Positions 8,351 to 16,198 of a stretch of DNA of 64,000 bases are shown here, one piece after another. Each line of letters begins with the position of its first letter. The stretch's first letter is position 1. Source of the DNA: Streptomyces sp. NBC_00557 (lineage in GTDB: Bacteria > Actinomycetota > Actinomycetes > Streptomycetales > Streptomycetaceae); assembly GCF_036345995.1 (NCBI RefSeq), contig NZ_CP107796.1, positions 2,356,001-2,420,000 of the forward strand, given 5' to 3'. The notes below the pieces were generated by a model. The model ran no database searches, had not been told where the DNA came from, and saw only the letters and a list, made by a program, of their open reading frames with translations. Position numbers and translations under genes: made by a program.

Positions 8351-9634
8351 GTGCGTGCCTTACTGCTGCGTCTGCATGTCCTCGACCGGGTGGCGATCGG
8401 TCTGCTGACCACCGGACTCCTGTGCGTGGCGACGGGACTGCTGCCGAAGGGCTCCGCGTCCGACGCGATGACCCGCATCGCTCCGCTGCTGGCGTTCCTC
8501 GGCACGGTGATCGTGCTGGCCGAACTGACCAGCCGCGCCGAGGTGTTCGACGTGGTGGCGGCGCGGGTGGCGCGGGCGGGGCGGGGCAGCTATCCGGTGC
8601 TGTTCCTGCTGTGCGTGGCCTTCGCCGCGGTCACGACCATCGCCCTGAACCTGGACACCACGGCCGTCCTGCTGACGCCGGTGATGCTGGCGCTGGCCTC
8701 CCGGGTGGGCATCGCGCCGGTGCCGCTGGCGATGACGACGGTATGGCTGGCCAACACGGCGAGCCTGCTGCTGCCGGTGTCCAACCTGACGAACCTGCTG
8801 GCCGCCAACCGGGTCGCGCTGTCCCCGCTGGGCCTCGCGGGCCGGATGTGGGCCCCGCAACTCGCCGCGCTCGCCGTGACGATGGCTTGTTTGTGGCTGT
8901 TCTTCTGGCGGCGCGACCGGCGTGGGGCCTCTGTTGTGGACGGGTCCGGCCTGATGCACGCCGTGGCGGTGTCGGGCCCGGGCGCGGCCCGGGCGACGGA
9001 CGTGCGGGTGGACGCCGCCGACCGCTACGTCCCCCCGGCCGTCCACCGTCCCGCCGACGCCGTCCTGTTCCGCGCCTGCGCGCTCGCCTGCGGCGGCTTC
9101 CTCATCGCCATCCTGGTGGCCGACGTCCCCCTGTGGATGGCGTCCGGCACGGCGGCGCTGATCGCCGTGGCGGCGTTCGGCCTGCGGCAGCGGTCCGCAC
9201 TCAGGCTGTCCCTCGTCCCCTGGCGGCTGCTGGTGATGGTGCCGGGCATGTTCCTCGTGGTCGAGACGTTCGACGCGCACGGGCTGCACCACCTGCTCGC
9301 CTCCGCGGTCGGCACCGACGGCGGCACGCTCGGCCTGTTCCGCGCGGCGGCGGTCGGCGGCGGCCTGTCCAACGCGCTCAACAACCTGCCGGTGTATCTG
9401 GCCGGCGAGGCGGCGGTCCCGGTCGGCAACCACGACCAGCTCCTCGCCCTGCTGATCGGCACCAACGCCGGACCGGTGATCACGCCGTGGGCGTCCCTGG
9501 CCACGCTGCTGTGGTACGAACGCTGCCACGCGTACGGCGTCCGGGTGCCGGTCCGCCGCCTGATGGGGACCGGCGCGGTGCTGGCCCTGTGCGCGGTGGG
9601 GGCGGCGGTGGCTGCGCTCGCCTTGACGCGCTAG
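8351..9634 (+). CDS. SLC13/ArsB-NhaD superfamily membrane transporter
   Basis: About 427 residues from GTG 8351; the open frame extends further upstream but that part is hydrophilic and family similarity starts after it. At least nine hydrophobic spans are evident. LNLDTTAVLLTPVMLALASR in the first half and NALNNLPVYLAGEA in the second half are the paired Asn/Pro discontinuous-helix motifs of the ion transporter superfamily (ArsB, NhaD, CitM, SLC13). A basic cytoplasmic loop (FFWRRDRRGAS) separates the halves. The protein should exchange or export an anion or cation across the membrane; the ion is not deducible. It is divergent from the NLR-like gene with about 140 bases between starts, and it converges with the DUF397 gene only four bases downstream. 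Confidence 0.85.
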   Translation: MRALLLRLHVLDRVAIGLLTTGLLCVATGLLPKGSASDAMTRIAPLLAFLGTVIVLAELTSRAEVFDVVAARVARAGRGSYPVLFLLCVAFAAVTTIALNLDTTAVLLTPVMLALASRVGIAPVPLAMTTVWLANTASLLLPVSNLTNLLAANRVALSPLGLAGRMWAPQLAALAVTMACLWLFFWRRDRRGASVVDGSGLMHAVAVSGPGAARATDVRVDAADRYVPPAVHRPADAVLFRACALACGGFLIAILVADVPLWMASGTAALIAVAAFGLRQRSALRLSLVPWRLLVMVPGMFLVVETFDAHGLHHLLASAVGTDGGTLGLFRAAAVGGGLSNALNNLPVYLAGEAAVPVGNHDQLLALLIGTNAGPVITPWASLATLLWYERCHAYGVRVPVRRLMGTGAVLALCAVGAAVAALALTR

Positions 9635-9638
9635 CTGT

Positions 9639-9857
9639 TCAGCTGCGTTTCAGCCCGCTGACGAACGCCGACCAGGCGGACGCCGAGAAGACGACGGCGG
9701 GCCCGGCGGGGTTCTTGCTGTCACGGACGGGGACGTGGGTGGGGGCGGGGGTGTCGTCGACTTCGAGGCAGTTGTCGCTGCTGCCGCCGCTGTAACTGGA
9801 CTTGCGCCAGCCCGAAAGCGCCGACGCGTCAGGGATGATCGGCTCGCTGCGCTTCAT
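9639..9857 (-). CDS. DUF397 domain small protein
   Basis: 72 residues from ATG 9857, preceded by GGAGG. The signature WRKSSYSGGSSDNCLEV, then VPVRDSKNPAGPAVVFSASAWSAFV, is DUF397, a small domain found in hundreds of copies across Streptomyces and usually encoded beside an XRE/DUF5753 regulator. That is the case here: the upstream gene ends 29 bases inside this one, so the pair is translationally coupled. In characterised relatives the regulator and the small protein behave like a toxin-antitoxin-like or regulatory pair (the Scr1/BldB-linked type), but no biochemical role can be assigned to this copy. It converges with the transporter gene. Confidence 0.9.
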   Translation of the reverse strand: MKRSEPIIPDASALSGWRKSSYSGGSSDNCLEVDDTPAPTHVPVRDSKNPAGPAVVFSASAWSAFVSGLKRS

Positions 9858-10668
9858 GTTCGTAATCCTCCGCGACAGACCTCAGCAGGCCCATGGTCTT
9901 ACGGTGCGACAAGGCGTCACCCAGAGCTTGATCGTAGAGCTCCTGACACCCTCGCACCACGGACGGAATTTCGAGGAGACGGCCGCTGTTCACGCCTTCC
10001 GCGTATGCGATGGGCGGCATGTCCTCGAACCACATGAGGGAGAGGAAACCTGCCTGGAGGGCATGGGCACCCGCTGAATAAGGGAGCACATGGACGCGGA
10101 TACGACGGCTCTCGCCCAACTCCGCGATGTGCCGGAGCTGCTCGCACATCACAGCCGGCCCTCCGACCACACGCCGCAGCACCGCTTCATCCAGAAGGAA
10201 GCAGACCTCGGGCGAGTGGAAGTTGCTGAGGATGCCCGCTCGATCGAGGCGCGTGGTCACCAACTTGTCGCGGTCCTCGTCACTTTGGCGCGGATAGCCG
10301 GTGCCGAGCACTTCGTACGCGTACCGCTTCGTCTGCAGGAGACCTGGCACGAGGCTTGGGGCGTACTCCTTGATGACCGTCGCCTTGCCCTCGAACTCCA
10401 GCGCCTCCGCGAAGTGCTCCGCCACCTTCCTGCCGTCCAGCGTCGGCAGGAACCGCTCGAAGAACCCATCCCCGCCCAGCTCCCGATCGAGCCGCCGCGC
10501 GTCCTCCACATCCGGCCTCCGCCGCCCCGCCTCGATGTGGGCGATGTGGGTGCGGGACATCACGACACGTTGGCTCAGTTCCTCCTGCGTGAGCCCGGCC
10601 GCCTCCCTCCGCCGCTTGAGTTCCTCCCCGTACCGCACCCGCGAGATCGGGTTGTCCTCGATGGCCAC
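9829..10668 (-). CDS. XRE-family helix-turn-helix regulator with DUF5753
   Basis: 279 residues, from GTG 10668 with a GGGGGAG site seven bases away. Residues about 13-70 form a Cro/CI helix-turn-helix: YGEELKRRREAAGLTQEEL, then SRTHIAHIEAGRRRP. From about residue 95 the DUF5753 domain begins: IKEYAPSLVPGLLQTKRYA, FLLDEAVLRRVVGGPAVM, and IRVHVLPYSAGAHALQAG are its usual blocks, ending in AYAEGVNSGRLLE. Such proteins bind DNA near their own operon and couple to the adjacent DUF397 protein. The downstream overlap with the DUF397 gene marks a two-gene operon. A divergent 59-residue gene starts 112 bases away and may share the control region. Confidence 0.92.
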   Translation of the reverse strand: MAIEDNPISRVRYGEELKRRREAAGLTQEELSQRVVMSRTHIAHIEAGRRRPDVEDARRLDRELGGDGFFERFLPTLDGRKVAEHFAEALEFEGKATVIKEYAPSLVPGLLQTKRYAYEVLGTGYPRQSDEDRDKLVTTRLDRAGILSNFHSPEVCFLLDEAVLRRVVGGPAVMCEQLRHIAELGESRRIRVHVLPYSAGAHALQAGFLSLMWFEDMPPIAYAEGVNSGRLLEIPSVVRGCQELYDQALGDALSHRKTMGLLRSVAEDYEHEAQRADHP

Positions 10669-10780
10669 GCCTCAACTCCCCCTTGTGCAGACTCCATCGT
10701 CACTCTCGGTCATCTTCCGAAGCTACCCGCCCCCGCATCACTCTGTGCATGATTCACCACGGATAGTGAAAGGCGCTGCG

Positions 10781-10960
10781 ATGCAGGACGAGGAAGACGG
10801 CCCCGTGCGGGTGTATCTCACGCTGAGGGTGTCCCGGGACGGTGGCCGGACGTGGGGGCCCAGGGTGACGTACCGGCCGCCGAAGAACGCCGCGCCGCTG
10901 GATCTGTCGGGGCGGTTCCCGCCGTGCGCGTGTCCCCGGTGCCGGGAGAGAAAGGGCTGA
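10781..10960 (+). CDS. Small conserved protein with C-terminal Cys cluster, 59 aa
   Basis: Starts at ATG 10781 with GAAAGG seven bases upstream. The sequence has an early acidic segment, then YLTLRVSRDGGRTWGPRV, a proline-rich turn, and ends PPCACPRCRERKG with three cysteines spaced like a minimal zinc knuckle (CxCxxC). I recognise this as a recurring type of small Streptomyces protein encoded divergently to XRE/DUF397 units, but no function is known to me. Its 3' 143 bases overlap the convergent inositol-monophosphatase-like gene, so one of the two reading frames may be annotated too long; the clean ribosome site and compositional pattern favour this being a real gene. Confidence 0.65.
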   Translation: MQDEEDGPVRVYLTLRVSRDGGRTWGPRVTYRPPKNAAPLDLSGRFPPCACPRCRERKG

Positions 10961-11780
10961 CGAGGTCGAGCAGGTGCGGGAGGAGTTCGGGGCGCCCGGC
11001 GACGAAGGAACGCCCCGTGTCGGGGCCGCCGAAGCCGCCGCCGAACTCCGTGCCGTCCAGGCGCCGTAGAGCGATGCCTGCCTCGCGGGCGAGAAGCGCG
11101 CCGGCGGGCAGGTCGATCGCCTCGGCGCGGTAGCCGACGAAGCCGTCGATGTCCCCTCGGGCCAGCATCGCCCAGGCCACCAGCGGCGCCCAGAGCTGGA
11201 GCAGGCGCCGGGAACGCAGTTCGAGGCTGTGCCTGAGGGAGCAGGCCACGGGGTCGTCGCGGGAGACGGCGTGGCCCTGCGTCCAGGCGAGCAGGGGCCC
11301 GGCGGCGGGAAGCGGGCGGGACGCCAGGGGGGCGGTGAGCCGTCCGGCGGGACCGTGCGCCCCGCCGCCGCGCCGCGCGGACCACGTACGGCCGGTCATC
11401 GGATCGTGGACGACGCCCACCACCGGTGCGTCGTCGACGCACAGGGCGATGCCGACGACGTACACGGCGAGCCCGATGACCACGTTGTTGCTGCCGTCGA
11501 GGGGGTCGATGAGCCAGGTCCGGCCGGCGCCTGCGCCGTCGCCGGCGAGTTCGCCGGACTCCTCGGCGAGGATCCGGTCGTGCGGGAAGCGTTCGCGGAT
11601 GCGTCCGATCACCAGTTGCTCGGCTGCCAGGTCCAGGTCCGTGACCACGTCACCCCGTTGTCCCTTGGGGCGGGCGGCGAAGCCGTCGGGGAAGCGGGAC
11701 CGCAGCAGCGCCCCGGCCTCCTCTGCGGCGGCCACGGCCGCGGCGTGCTCGGAGGACCAGGCGTCAGGGTTCGGGCTCAT
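10818..11780 (-). CDS. Inositol monophosphatase family protein
   Basis: 320 residues. Motifs of the lithium-sensitive phosphatase superfamily are in order: GDVVTDLDLAAEQLV, ILAEESGE, WLIDPLDGSNNVV (metal-binding Asp residues; Thr of the usual DGT is Ser) and EAIDLPAGALLAREAG near the C-terminus in place of WDxAAG. Expected reaction: hydrolysis of a sugar or inositol phosphate monoester with Mg2+. The fold should end near LLDLVSPFSPG; the last 45 or so residues are low-complexity and lie antisense to the convergent 59-residue gene. The start codon overlaps the stop of the upstream cupin-like gene by 17 bases, so the two form an operon. Confidence 0.82.
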   Translation of the reverse strand: MSPNPDAWSSEHAAAVAAAEEAGALLRSRFPDGFAARPKGQRGDVVTDLDLAAEQLVIGRIRERFPHDRILAEESGELAGDGAGAGRTWLIDPLDGSNNVVIGLAVYVVGIALCVDDAPVVGVVHDPMTGRTWSARRGGGAHGPAGRLTAPLASRPLPAAGPLLAWTQGHAVSRDDPVACSLRHSLELRSRRLLQLWAPLVAWAMLARGDIDGFVGYRAEAIDLPAGALLAREAGIALRRLDGTEFGGGFGGPDTGRSFVAGRPELLPHLLDLVSPFSPGTGDTRTAGTAPTDPAARRSSAAGTSPWAPTSGHRPGTPSA

Positions 11781-12420
11781 GGATCCTCCTCAGGGCGGCC
11801 CGGGCGATGCGGGCGGTCTGGGTCGCGTCGCACGTCCGGCGCACCATGCGGTGCCCGGGTGCGGACGGCGGGCCCAGCGAGAGGTCCACCCGGCCGGGCA
11901 GGGTCCGCCCCAGGACCAGCGTGGCGGCGGGGCGGCCGTCCGGCACCACGCTGGTGTGGAACTCACCCGCCGGGAGGGCGTAGCTCTGGCCGCGCATGCT
12001 GGTCTCCCGCACGCCGGGCTGGCAGCGCACGAGCCGCCCGGTGGGTCGCAGTTCGTCCACGCCGGTCGGATCGCTGAGCACCTCGAAGACGCGATGCGTG
12101 GGGTCGGCGGCGTGGTCGTCGACGTGCACGCGCCGGTTGTCGAGCCGGCCGTACAGCACGGTGCTGGTCAAGTCCCAGCTGTGGCAGTGCACTTGGGGCG
12201 CGGAGGCGTCGGGTTCGGACTCGGGTGTGCCGAAGACGTGGACGCAGACGCCGTCGGGGCCGTCGCGCAGCACGGGCAGGCAGACGAACCCGAGCGGGTG
12301 GCGTACGGCGTGCAGGGTGCGGCGGCCCGAGACGATCCGGTCGAGTTCCGCCACGGCGTGCCGGATCAGCTCGGCGGTGGCGTGCCGCCGGGCGGCCCGT
12401 TCGAGGGCCGGGTAGTCCAT
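11764..12420 (-). CDS. Conserved protein, possible cupin-like fold
   Basis: 218 residues from ATG 12420, with a strong GGGGGGAAGGA site directly upstream. The protein has an N-terminal helical part (YPALERAARRHATAELIRH) and then a beta-rich part. HCHSWDLTS near the middle and LPAGEFHTS further on are the kind of spaced His pairs that metal-binding double-stranded beta-helix (cupin) proteins use; that identification is inference from pattern only. No enzyme family is recognised. Because its stop overlaps the start of the inositol-monophosphatase-like gene, the two products probably act in the same process. The upstream membrane-protein gene ends 31 bases before it. Confidence 0.75.
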   Translation of the reverse strand: MDYPALERAARRHATAELIRHAVAELDRIVSGRRTLHAVRHPLGFVCLPVLRDGPDGVCVHVFGTPESEPDASAPQVHCHSWDLTSTVLYGRLDNRRVHVDDHAADPTHRVFEVLSDPTGVDELRPTGRLVRCQPGVRETSMRGQSYALPAGEFHTSVVPDGRPAATLVLGRTLPGRVDLSLGPPSAPGHRMVRRTCDATQTARIARAALRRIHEPEP

Positions 12421-12451
12421 GTTCCTTCCCCCCTTGGCCGGAACACGGCGC

Positions 12452-13408
12452 TCACCTGCGGTACGGGTTCTCCGCGCGCAGCGCCTTGTCGATGATGTCG
12501 CCGACGTCACGGTCGGTGAAGCTCGGCGGAAGCGGCAGTCCGAGCCGGTCGAGCAGGCGTCCGACCTCGTCCACGGTGGGTTCGTCGGCGAGCGGGACGG
12601 CCTCGCGCAGATCGAGCTTGACCGCCTGTTCCCGGCTCTGGTGCAGCTCGGTGACGTAGTAGTCGTAGAGCGGCCGGTCCCGCTCCACGTACAGGCCGAC
12701 CCGGCTGGGGTCGTCCTGGGTGATGATCAGGCAGGTGTCCGAGAGGTCGAACCGCAGGGCCGGTGCGACGGAGGACAGATGGACGTCGATCTCCAGGGTG
12801 TCCAGCCGCTGCCGGTGCCAGCTCGCGGCGACGACGGTGGCGTACGCCTCCTTGCGGGTACGCTCCACGGTCCACGCGGCGCGGTCGCCGCCGGGGCCGA
12901 AGGTGCTGCGGAAGCGGGCGTAGGCGGCGCACACGGCGTCGTCGGCGGGATTGATGATGTCGATCTTCATGCTGAGCGAGCGCCGCTGCCGCTGCGCCTC
13001 CAGCACGCACTCGGGGAGGGTGACGGCGCGCAGGTAGGTGCCGGTGCCGCCCTTGAACACCCAGCGGGTGGTGGTGCGCCGGGCCCGTTCGTGCGCGAGG
13101 GCGACCTCGGCTGCGGACAGGGTGCGCACCATCGCCAGATCCTCGACGGCCCGGCTGGTCGCCGTGGTGGCGGTGCGGATGTCGGCCATCCGCCGGCGGC
13201 GCTCGGTGAGCGAGCCGTACACCAGCGCGGCGAGCACGAGCAGCGTGGCGCCGGAGACGATGTTGTCGTCCATGTTCTGGTTGAGGACGTCCATGAGTCC
13301 GACGACCACGGCGACGACGATCGCCACGATCCCGTCGGCGTTGCGGACCGCCCAGGCGATCCCGTTCTCCAGCCGGCGCCCGGCCCCCTGCGGCGAACTG
13401 CTCGTCAC
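12452..13408 (-). CDS. Conserved two-span membrane protein with cytosolic domain
   Basis: 318 residues from GTG 13408, chosen because GGAGG lies six bases upstream; the longer frame to 13606 has no support. Two hydrophobic segments occur near the N-terminus: DGIVAIVVAVVVGLMDVL and GATLLVLAALVYGSL, separated by a short acidic loop. Basic residues (ERRRRMADIR) follow the second span, placing the remaining 240 residues in the cytosol. That part has repeated RRTTTRWVFKGGTG and DLRFDL-like beta/alpha segments and ends DVGDIIDKALRAENPYRR. I do not recognise a catalytic motif. It is the first gene of a leftward run of three (this, cupin-like, phosphatase). Confidence 0.75.
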   Translation of the reverse strand: MTSSSPQGAGRRLENGIAWAVRNADGIVAIVVAVVVGLMDVLNQNMDDNIVSGATLLVLAALVYGSLTERRRRMADIRTATTATSRAVEDLAMVRTLSAAEVALAHERARRTTTRWVFKGGTGTYLRAVTLPECVLEAQRQRRSLSMKIDIINPADDAVCAAYARFRSTFGPGGDRAAWTVERTRKEAYATVVAASWHRQRLDTLEIDVHLSSVAPALRFDLSDTCLIITQDDPSRVGLYVERDRPLYDYYVTELHQSREQAVKLDLREAVPLADEPTVDEVGRLLDRLGLPLPPSFTDRDVGDIIDKALRAENPYRR

Positions 13409-13759
13409 GTCCACCCTCCCCCGACGGTGACTTCCATCGTAGGAGGCGGAGCCCCCGCTCAGCCATGCCCCAATCGGCCGTGAAATGCCCTGGCGCGCTC
13501 GCTTGCGCACCACCCGAACGCAGACATGTCGGTCCGTCAGATCCGGTACGGTGACGTCCATCATGCAGTCAGGCCGAAGGTGAGTTGCACTTCTGCCATC
13601 TCGCACTCTGCGACTCGTCGTTCTGCGGCGCCCGTCCAGCGCACACTAAACCGACCTGCGGTGGCACGTCCCTGTGCGCGCAACTAGTGAGGTATTCCCT
13701 GGCGATATGACAATCTGCTACATTGCACATCGGACCTTCATGGTAGGGAGGTGGCGATC
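13409..13759. other. Divergent intergenic region, 351 bases
   Basis: This stretch separates the leftward membrane-protein gene from the rightward XRE regulator and must hold both promoters. It contains a long in-frame extension of the leftward gene back to 13606, judged non-coding because it lacks a ribosome site and is Arg-rich. A TACATT at 13719-13724 followed by GGGAGG at 13746-13751 could be the -10 and ribosome site of the XRE gene; no convincing -35 is present. Nothing else is recognised. Confidence 0.5.
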
Positions 13760-14659
13760 GTGAGCACTCCGAGCGCTGCCGTGCAGCGCCTCCGTCTGAG
13801 AACGGAGTTGCGGAAGGCTCGGAATCACGTGGGACTGACGCAGCGTGAGGTCGCCACGAAGATGTACTGGAGCCCGTCCAAGCTGATCAGGATCGAGGCC
13901 GGAGAGGTCGCGATCTCGGTCAACGACCTGAAGGCGCTGCTGAGCGAGTACGGGGTGACGGACCGCCGCAAGGTCGACGAGCTGCTGCAGTTGGCGCGTG
14001 GCAGCCGCAAGATGCCCTACACCGAGTACCGGGACGTGCTGAGCAAGGAATTCCTGTCCTTCCTGGCCCTGGAGTCGTCCGCCGCGATCATCCGCGGGTT
14101 CCACTTCTTCGTGGTGCCCGGACTCTTCCAGACCGAGGAGTACATGCGGGCCATGGCCGCCGGGACCGGGCAGGCGACCTCGCCGGAACGCCTGGACCGG
14201 CTCGTCGAGGCCAGGCTGGCGCGACAGGAGATCCTCGAGGGCGACGAGGGGCCGGAGCTGTTCCTGATCCTTGACGAGTCGGTCATCCGCCGGCAGATCG
14301 GCGGCCCGAAGGTCATGCGGAACCAGTTGGAGCGGCTGGCGGAGCTGAGCACGCATCCGCGGATCACCATCCAGGTGCTCCCCTTCGCGGTGGGCGCGCA
14401 CCGGGGCCTGATGGGACCTTTCACGCACTTCGAGTTCCGCGAGGAGGGAATGCCGGACTCGGTCTATCTCGAGAACCCGCGAGGAGAGTCGTACGCGAGC
14501 AACGACCCGGAGGTCACCGGCCAGTACCTGGAGACGTTCTGGGGGCTGGAGGACCAGGCGCTCCGCGACGACATCGGCACGGTTCTGCGCAACGTGGCGG
14601 CCGGTGTCGGGGACGTCAGCCCCGACCTGACACCGCCCGTGCCCGCCGAGGCCCCCTGA
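13760..14659 (+). CDS. XRE-family helix-turn-helix regulator with DUF5753
   Basis: 299 residues from GTG 13760, with GGGAGG eight bases upstream. The N-terminal helix-turn-helix is LRKARNHVGLTQREVATKMY, with SPSKLIRIEAGEVAIS as the recognition segment. DUF5753 follows: FHFFVVPGLFQTEEYMRA, LFLILDESVIRRQIGGPKVM and ITIQVLPFAVGAHRGLMG. This is a different subtype from the copy at 9829-10668 (it has the ALLSEYGVTD linker typical of Scr1-type regulators). No DUF397 gene adjoins it directly; the nearest is at 15738, beyond two small membrane genes. The next rightward gene is 238 bases away, so it may be transcribed alone. Confidence 0.92.
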   Translation: MSTPSAAVQRLRLRTELRKARNHVGLTQREVATKMYWSPSKLIRIEAGEVAISVNDLKALLSEYGVTDRRKVDELLQLARGSRKMPYTEYRDVLSKEFLSFLALESSAAIIRGFHFFVVPGLFQTEEYMRAMAAGTGQATSPERLDRLVEARLARQEILEGDEGPELFLILDESVIRRQIGGPKVMRNQLERLAELSTHPRITIQVLPFAVGAHRGLMGPFTHFEFREEGMPDSVYLENPRGESYASNDPEVTGQYLETFWGLEDQALRDDIGTVLRNVAAGVGDVSPDLTPPVPAEAP

Positions 14660-14897
14660 CGGCGGCACGGCGGGACGGCAACAGCAGGACCAGGAACGGC
14701 ACGCGGAAGGGCCGCACCCCCGGACCCGGTGACGGGTCACCGGCCACGACGCGTCGGACCACGAGGCAAGGCGCTGCCCGCAGCCGCACCGCAGGCTGCG
14801 GTTTCTGACCAGGGATCACCGAGGTGGCCGATGGCAAGGTCGCACGTGGGCGCCGGGTTCTCCCGACGCGGTCGGCGAGGGGTTCGGGGGTGCGGGC

Positions 14898-15269
14898 ATG
14901 GCCGGACGTAGGCGGGTGGACACATGGATCCACATCTGCAACGAGATCATCCACCACGTGCTGCCGTCCCGCACGCGCACGGTGCATCTGCTGGTGCTCG
15001 TCACCGTCCCGCCGGCCGTGCTCGGCGGCTTCTTCACCGTACTGTTCACGGTCCTGGTGCCGGATCCGGGCCGCTGGCTCGGCGTACTGGGCTGCAGCGC
15101 CGGCGTACTGGTCACGGCGCGGCTGCGGCGGTGGCTCGGACGCCGGGCACCGGTCCGCGAGCTCATTCCAGCGGAACCAGCAGGTCGCTCCGACGCCGGG
15201 CCCGAGCCGTCAGCATCCGGTGAGCCGCCCGGTGGAGAGAGTGCCCCCACCAACCTGCGGCCACCATGA
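14898..15269 (+). CDS. Small membrane protein, two spans
   Basis: 123 residues from ATG 14898 (GGGGGTGCGGGC just upstream). Two adjacent hydrophobic segments, VHLLVLVTVPPAVLGGFFTV and LGVLGCSAGVLVTARL, are flanked by Arg-rich stretches, then a Pro/Ser/Glu-rich hydrophilic tail. Codon third positions are GC-rich as expected for coding DNA. No family is recognised. Its last 107 bases overlap the convergent small membrane gene, and the overlap coincides with the low-complexity tail, so the true end could be functionally earlier. It lies downstream of the XRE/DUF5753 gene and might be one of its targets. Confidence 0.6.
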   Translation: MAGRRRVDTWIHICNEIIHHVLPSRTRTVHLLVLVTVPPAVLGGFFTVLFTVLVPDPGRWLGVLGCSAGVLVTARLRRWLGRRAPVRELIPAEPAGRSDAGPEPSASGEPPGGESAPTNLRPP

Positions 15270-15423
15270 CGAGTGACGCGGCCAGGATTCCCAGCGGTGT
15301 CGAGTCGAAGAGGCCGGCGGCACCGTATCCGGCGCCGTACGCCAGGGTGCCGGACACGATCACGTAGACCGCCTGTGTCCAGAGCAGGGACCGAGGAGAG
15401 GGAGAGGGAACAGCACGCGTCAT
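15163..15423 (-). CDS. Small membrane protein, two spans
   Basis: 86 residues from ATG 15423, preceded by GAGGGGA. Hydrophobic segments are LLWTQAVYVIVSGTLAYGAG and LGILAASLVMVAAGWWGH, joined by a short loop with an Asp; the tail HRAAHRMLTARARRRS is basic and presumably cytosolic. No homologous family with known function is recognised. It converges on, and overlaps by 107 bases, the rightward two-span gene; both show reasonable start signals, so I keep both. Confidence 0.6.
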   Translation of the reverse strand: MTRAVPSPSPRSLLWTQAVYVIVSGTLAYGAGYGAAGLFDSTPLGILAASLVMVAAGWWGHSLHRAAHRMLTARARRRSDLLVPLE

Positions 15424-15737
15424 CGATCATCCCCTCGTGAGATGCCTCCCGTCAGCCTAGCGCGCCGTGTGCCGGAAGGAGTGGGTCCGGAACCGACGGG
15501 CCCTCGGCAGGCCACGGAACCGGCCATGCCGTACGGACGTTCCCGTCACGGCGCGATGTGTCATGTCCTTTCCCGTGAGGCATTGTTACGGTGAAGGACG
15601 AGTGCTGGTTTTCCGTTGCGCGATGACTCGGGCTGAGGGGGACGAGGGCCCGTAACCGGTCGACGGCAGGTGGCACCTCACCTTGCCGGGCGAACCGGGT
15701 CGGCAGTCCCTCCGCAAACGAGGCGGAGGAGGCGTGA
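15424..15737. other. Divergent intergenic region, 314 bases
   Basis: Lies between the leftward membrane gene and the rightward DUF397 gene. Short open frames here are Arg-rich and lack ribosome sites. The stretch GAGGCATTGTTACGGTGAAG at about 15576-15595 looks like a possible promoter element and GGAGG precedes the DUF397 start. No gene, RNA or repeat is recognised. Confidence 0.45.
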
Positions 15738-15947
15738 GTGGCAGAGCCGTGGGCGTGGCGCAAGAGCAGTTTCAGTGACCTCGGAACGGACGACTGCGTC
15801 GAGGTAGCCTGCACCGGTGAGCGGATCATGGTCCGTGACACCAAGCACAGGGACCACGCCACCCTTCGCTTCACACCGGCCAGTTGGCGTGCGTTTCTGT
15901 CCCGGCCCGAGGCGCTGGGACCGTCCGCTCGCGCAGGCGGGCACTAG
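15738..15947 (+). CDS. DUF397 domain small protein (orphan)
   Basis: 69 residues from GTG 15738 with GGAGGAGG a few bases upstream. WRKSSFSDLGTDDCVEVA and IMVRDTKHRDHATLRFTPASWRAFL are the two DUF397 blocks. Unlike most copies it has no XRE/DUF5753 gene immediately upstream; the nearest is at 13760-14659, separated by two small membrane genes. It may be a partner left behind by rearrangement or one that works with a regulator elsewhere. Downstream, positions 16001-16129 keep an open frame ending GRELEFVAGEAAAD that has no start and may be a gene remnant. Confidence 0.88.
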   Translation: MAEPWAWRKSSFSDLGTDDCVEVACTGERIMVRDTKHRDHATLRFTPASWRAFLSRPEALGPSARAGGH

Positions 15948-16136
15948 CGCCCCACGACACTGTTCCACCGCCGGGGATCATCAGGGAATCCAGCCACTGA
16001 GGACGTACGTCCGGAGGGCCGCTGCACTCGGGCCTGCTCGGCGGCGCGTCCACCCGGGAGCAGGCGGCACGGCTCGAACTGACCGGGCGGGAGCTGGAGT
16101 TCGTCGCGGGAGAAGCCGCGGCCGACTGACACGGCG

Positions 16137-16174
16137 CGGCCCCCGGGCGGGGAGGTGAACCCGTCCGGGGGCCG
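16137..16174 (-). terminator. Hairpin downstream of aldehyde dehydrogenase gene
   Basis: A 10-base perfect inverted repeat (CGGCCCCCGG at 16137-16146 and its complement at 16165-16174) begins 25 bases past the aldehyde dehydrogenase stop on the minus strand. Additional pairing inside the loop is possible. There is no T tract, which is common for Streptomyces terminators. The orphan DUF397 gene converges from the left. Confidence 0.6.
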
Positions 16175-16198
16175 CTCACCGGCTGCCGTGCGCGGTGC

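Noticed and set aside
13409..13606. N-terminal extension of the leftward membrane protein to 13606
   Set aside because: No ribosome site at the upstream start, and GGAGG sits correctly before GTG 13408.
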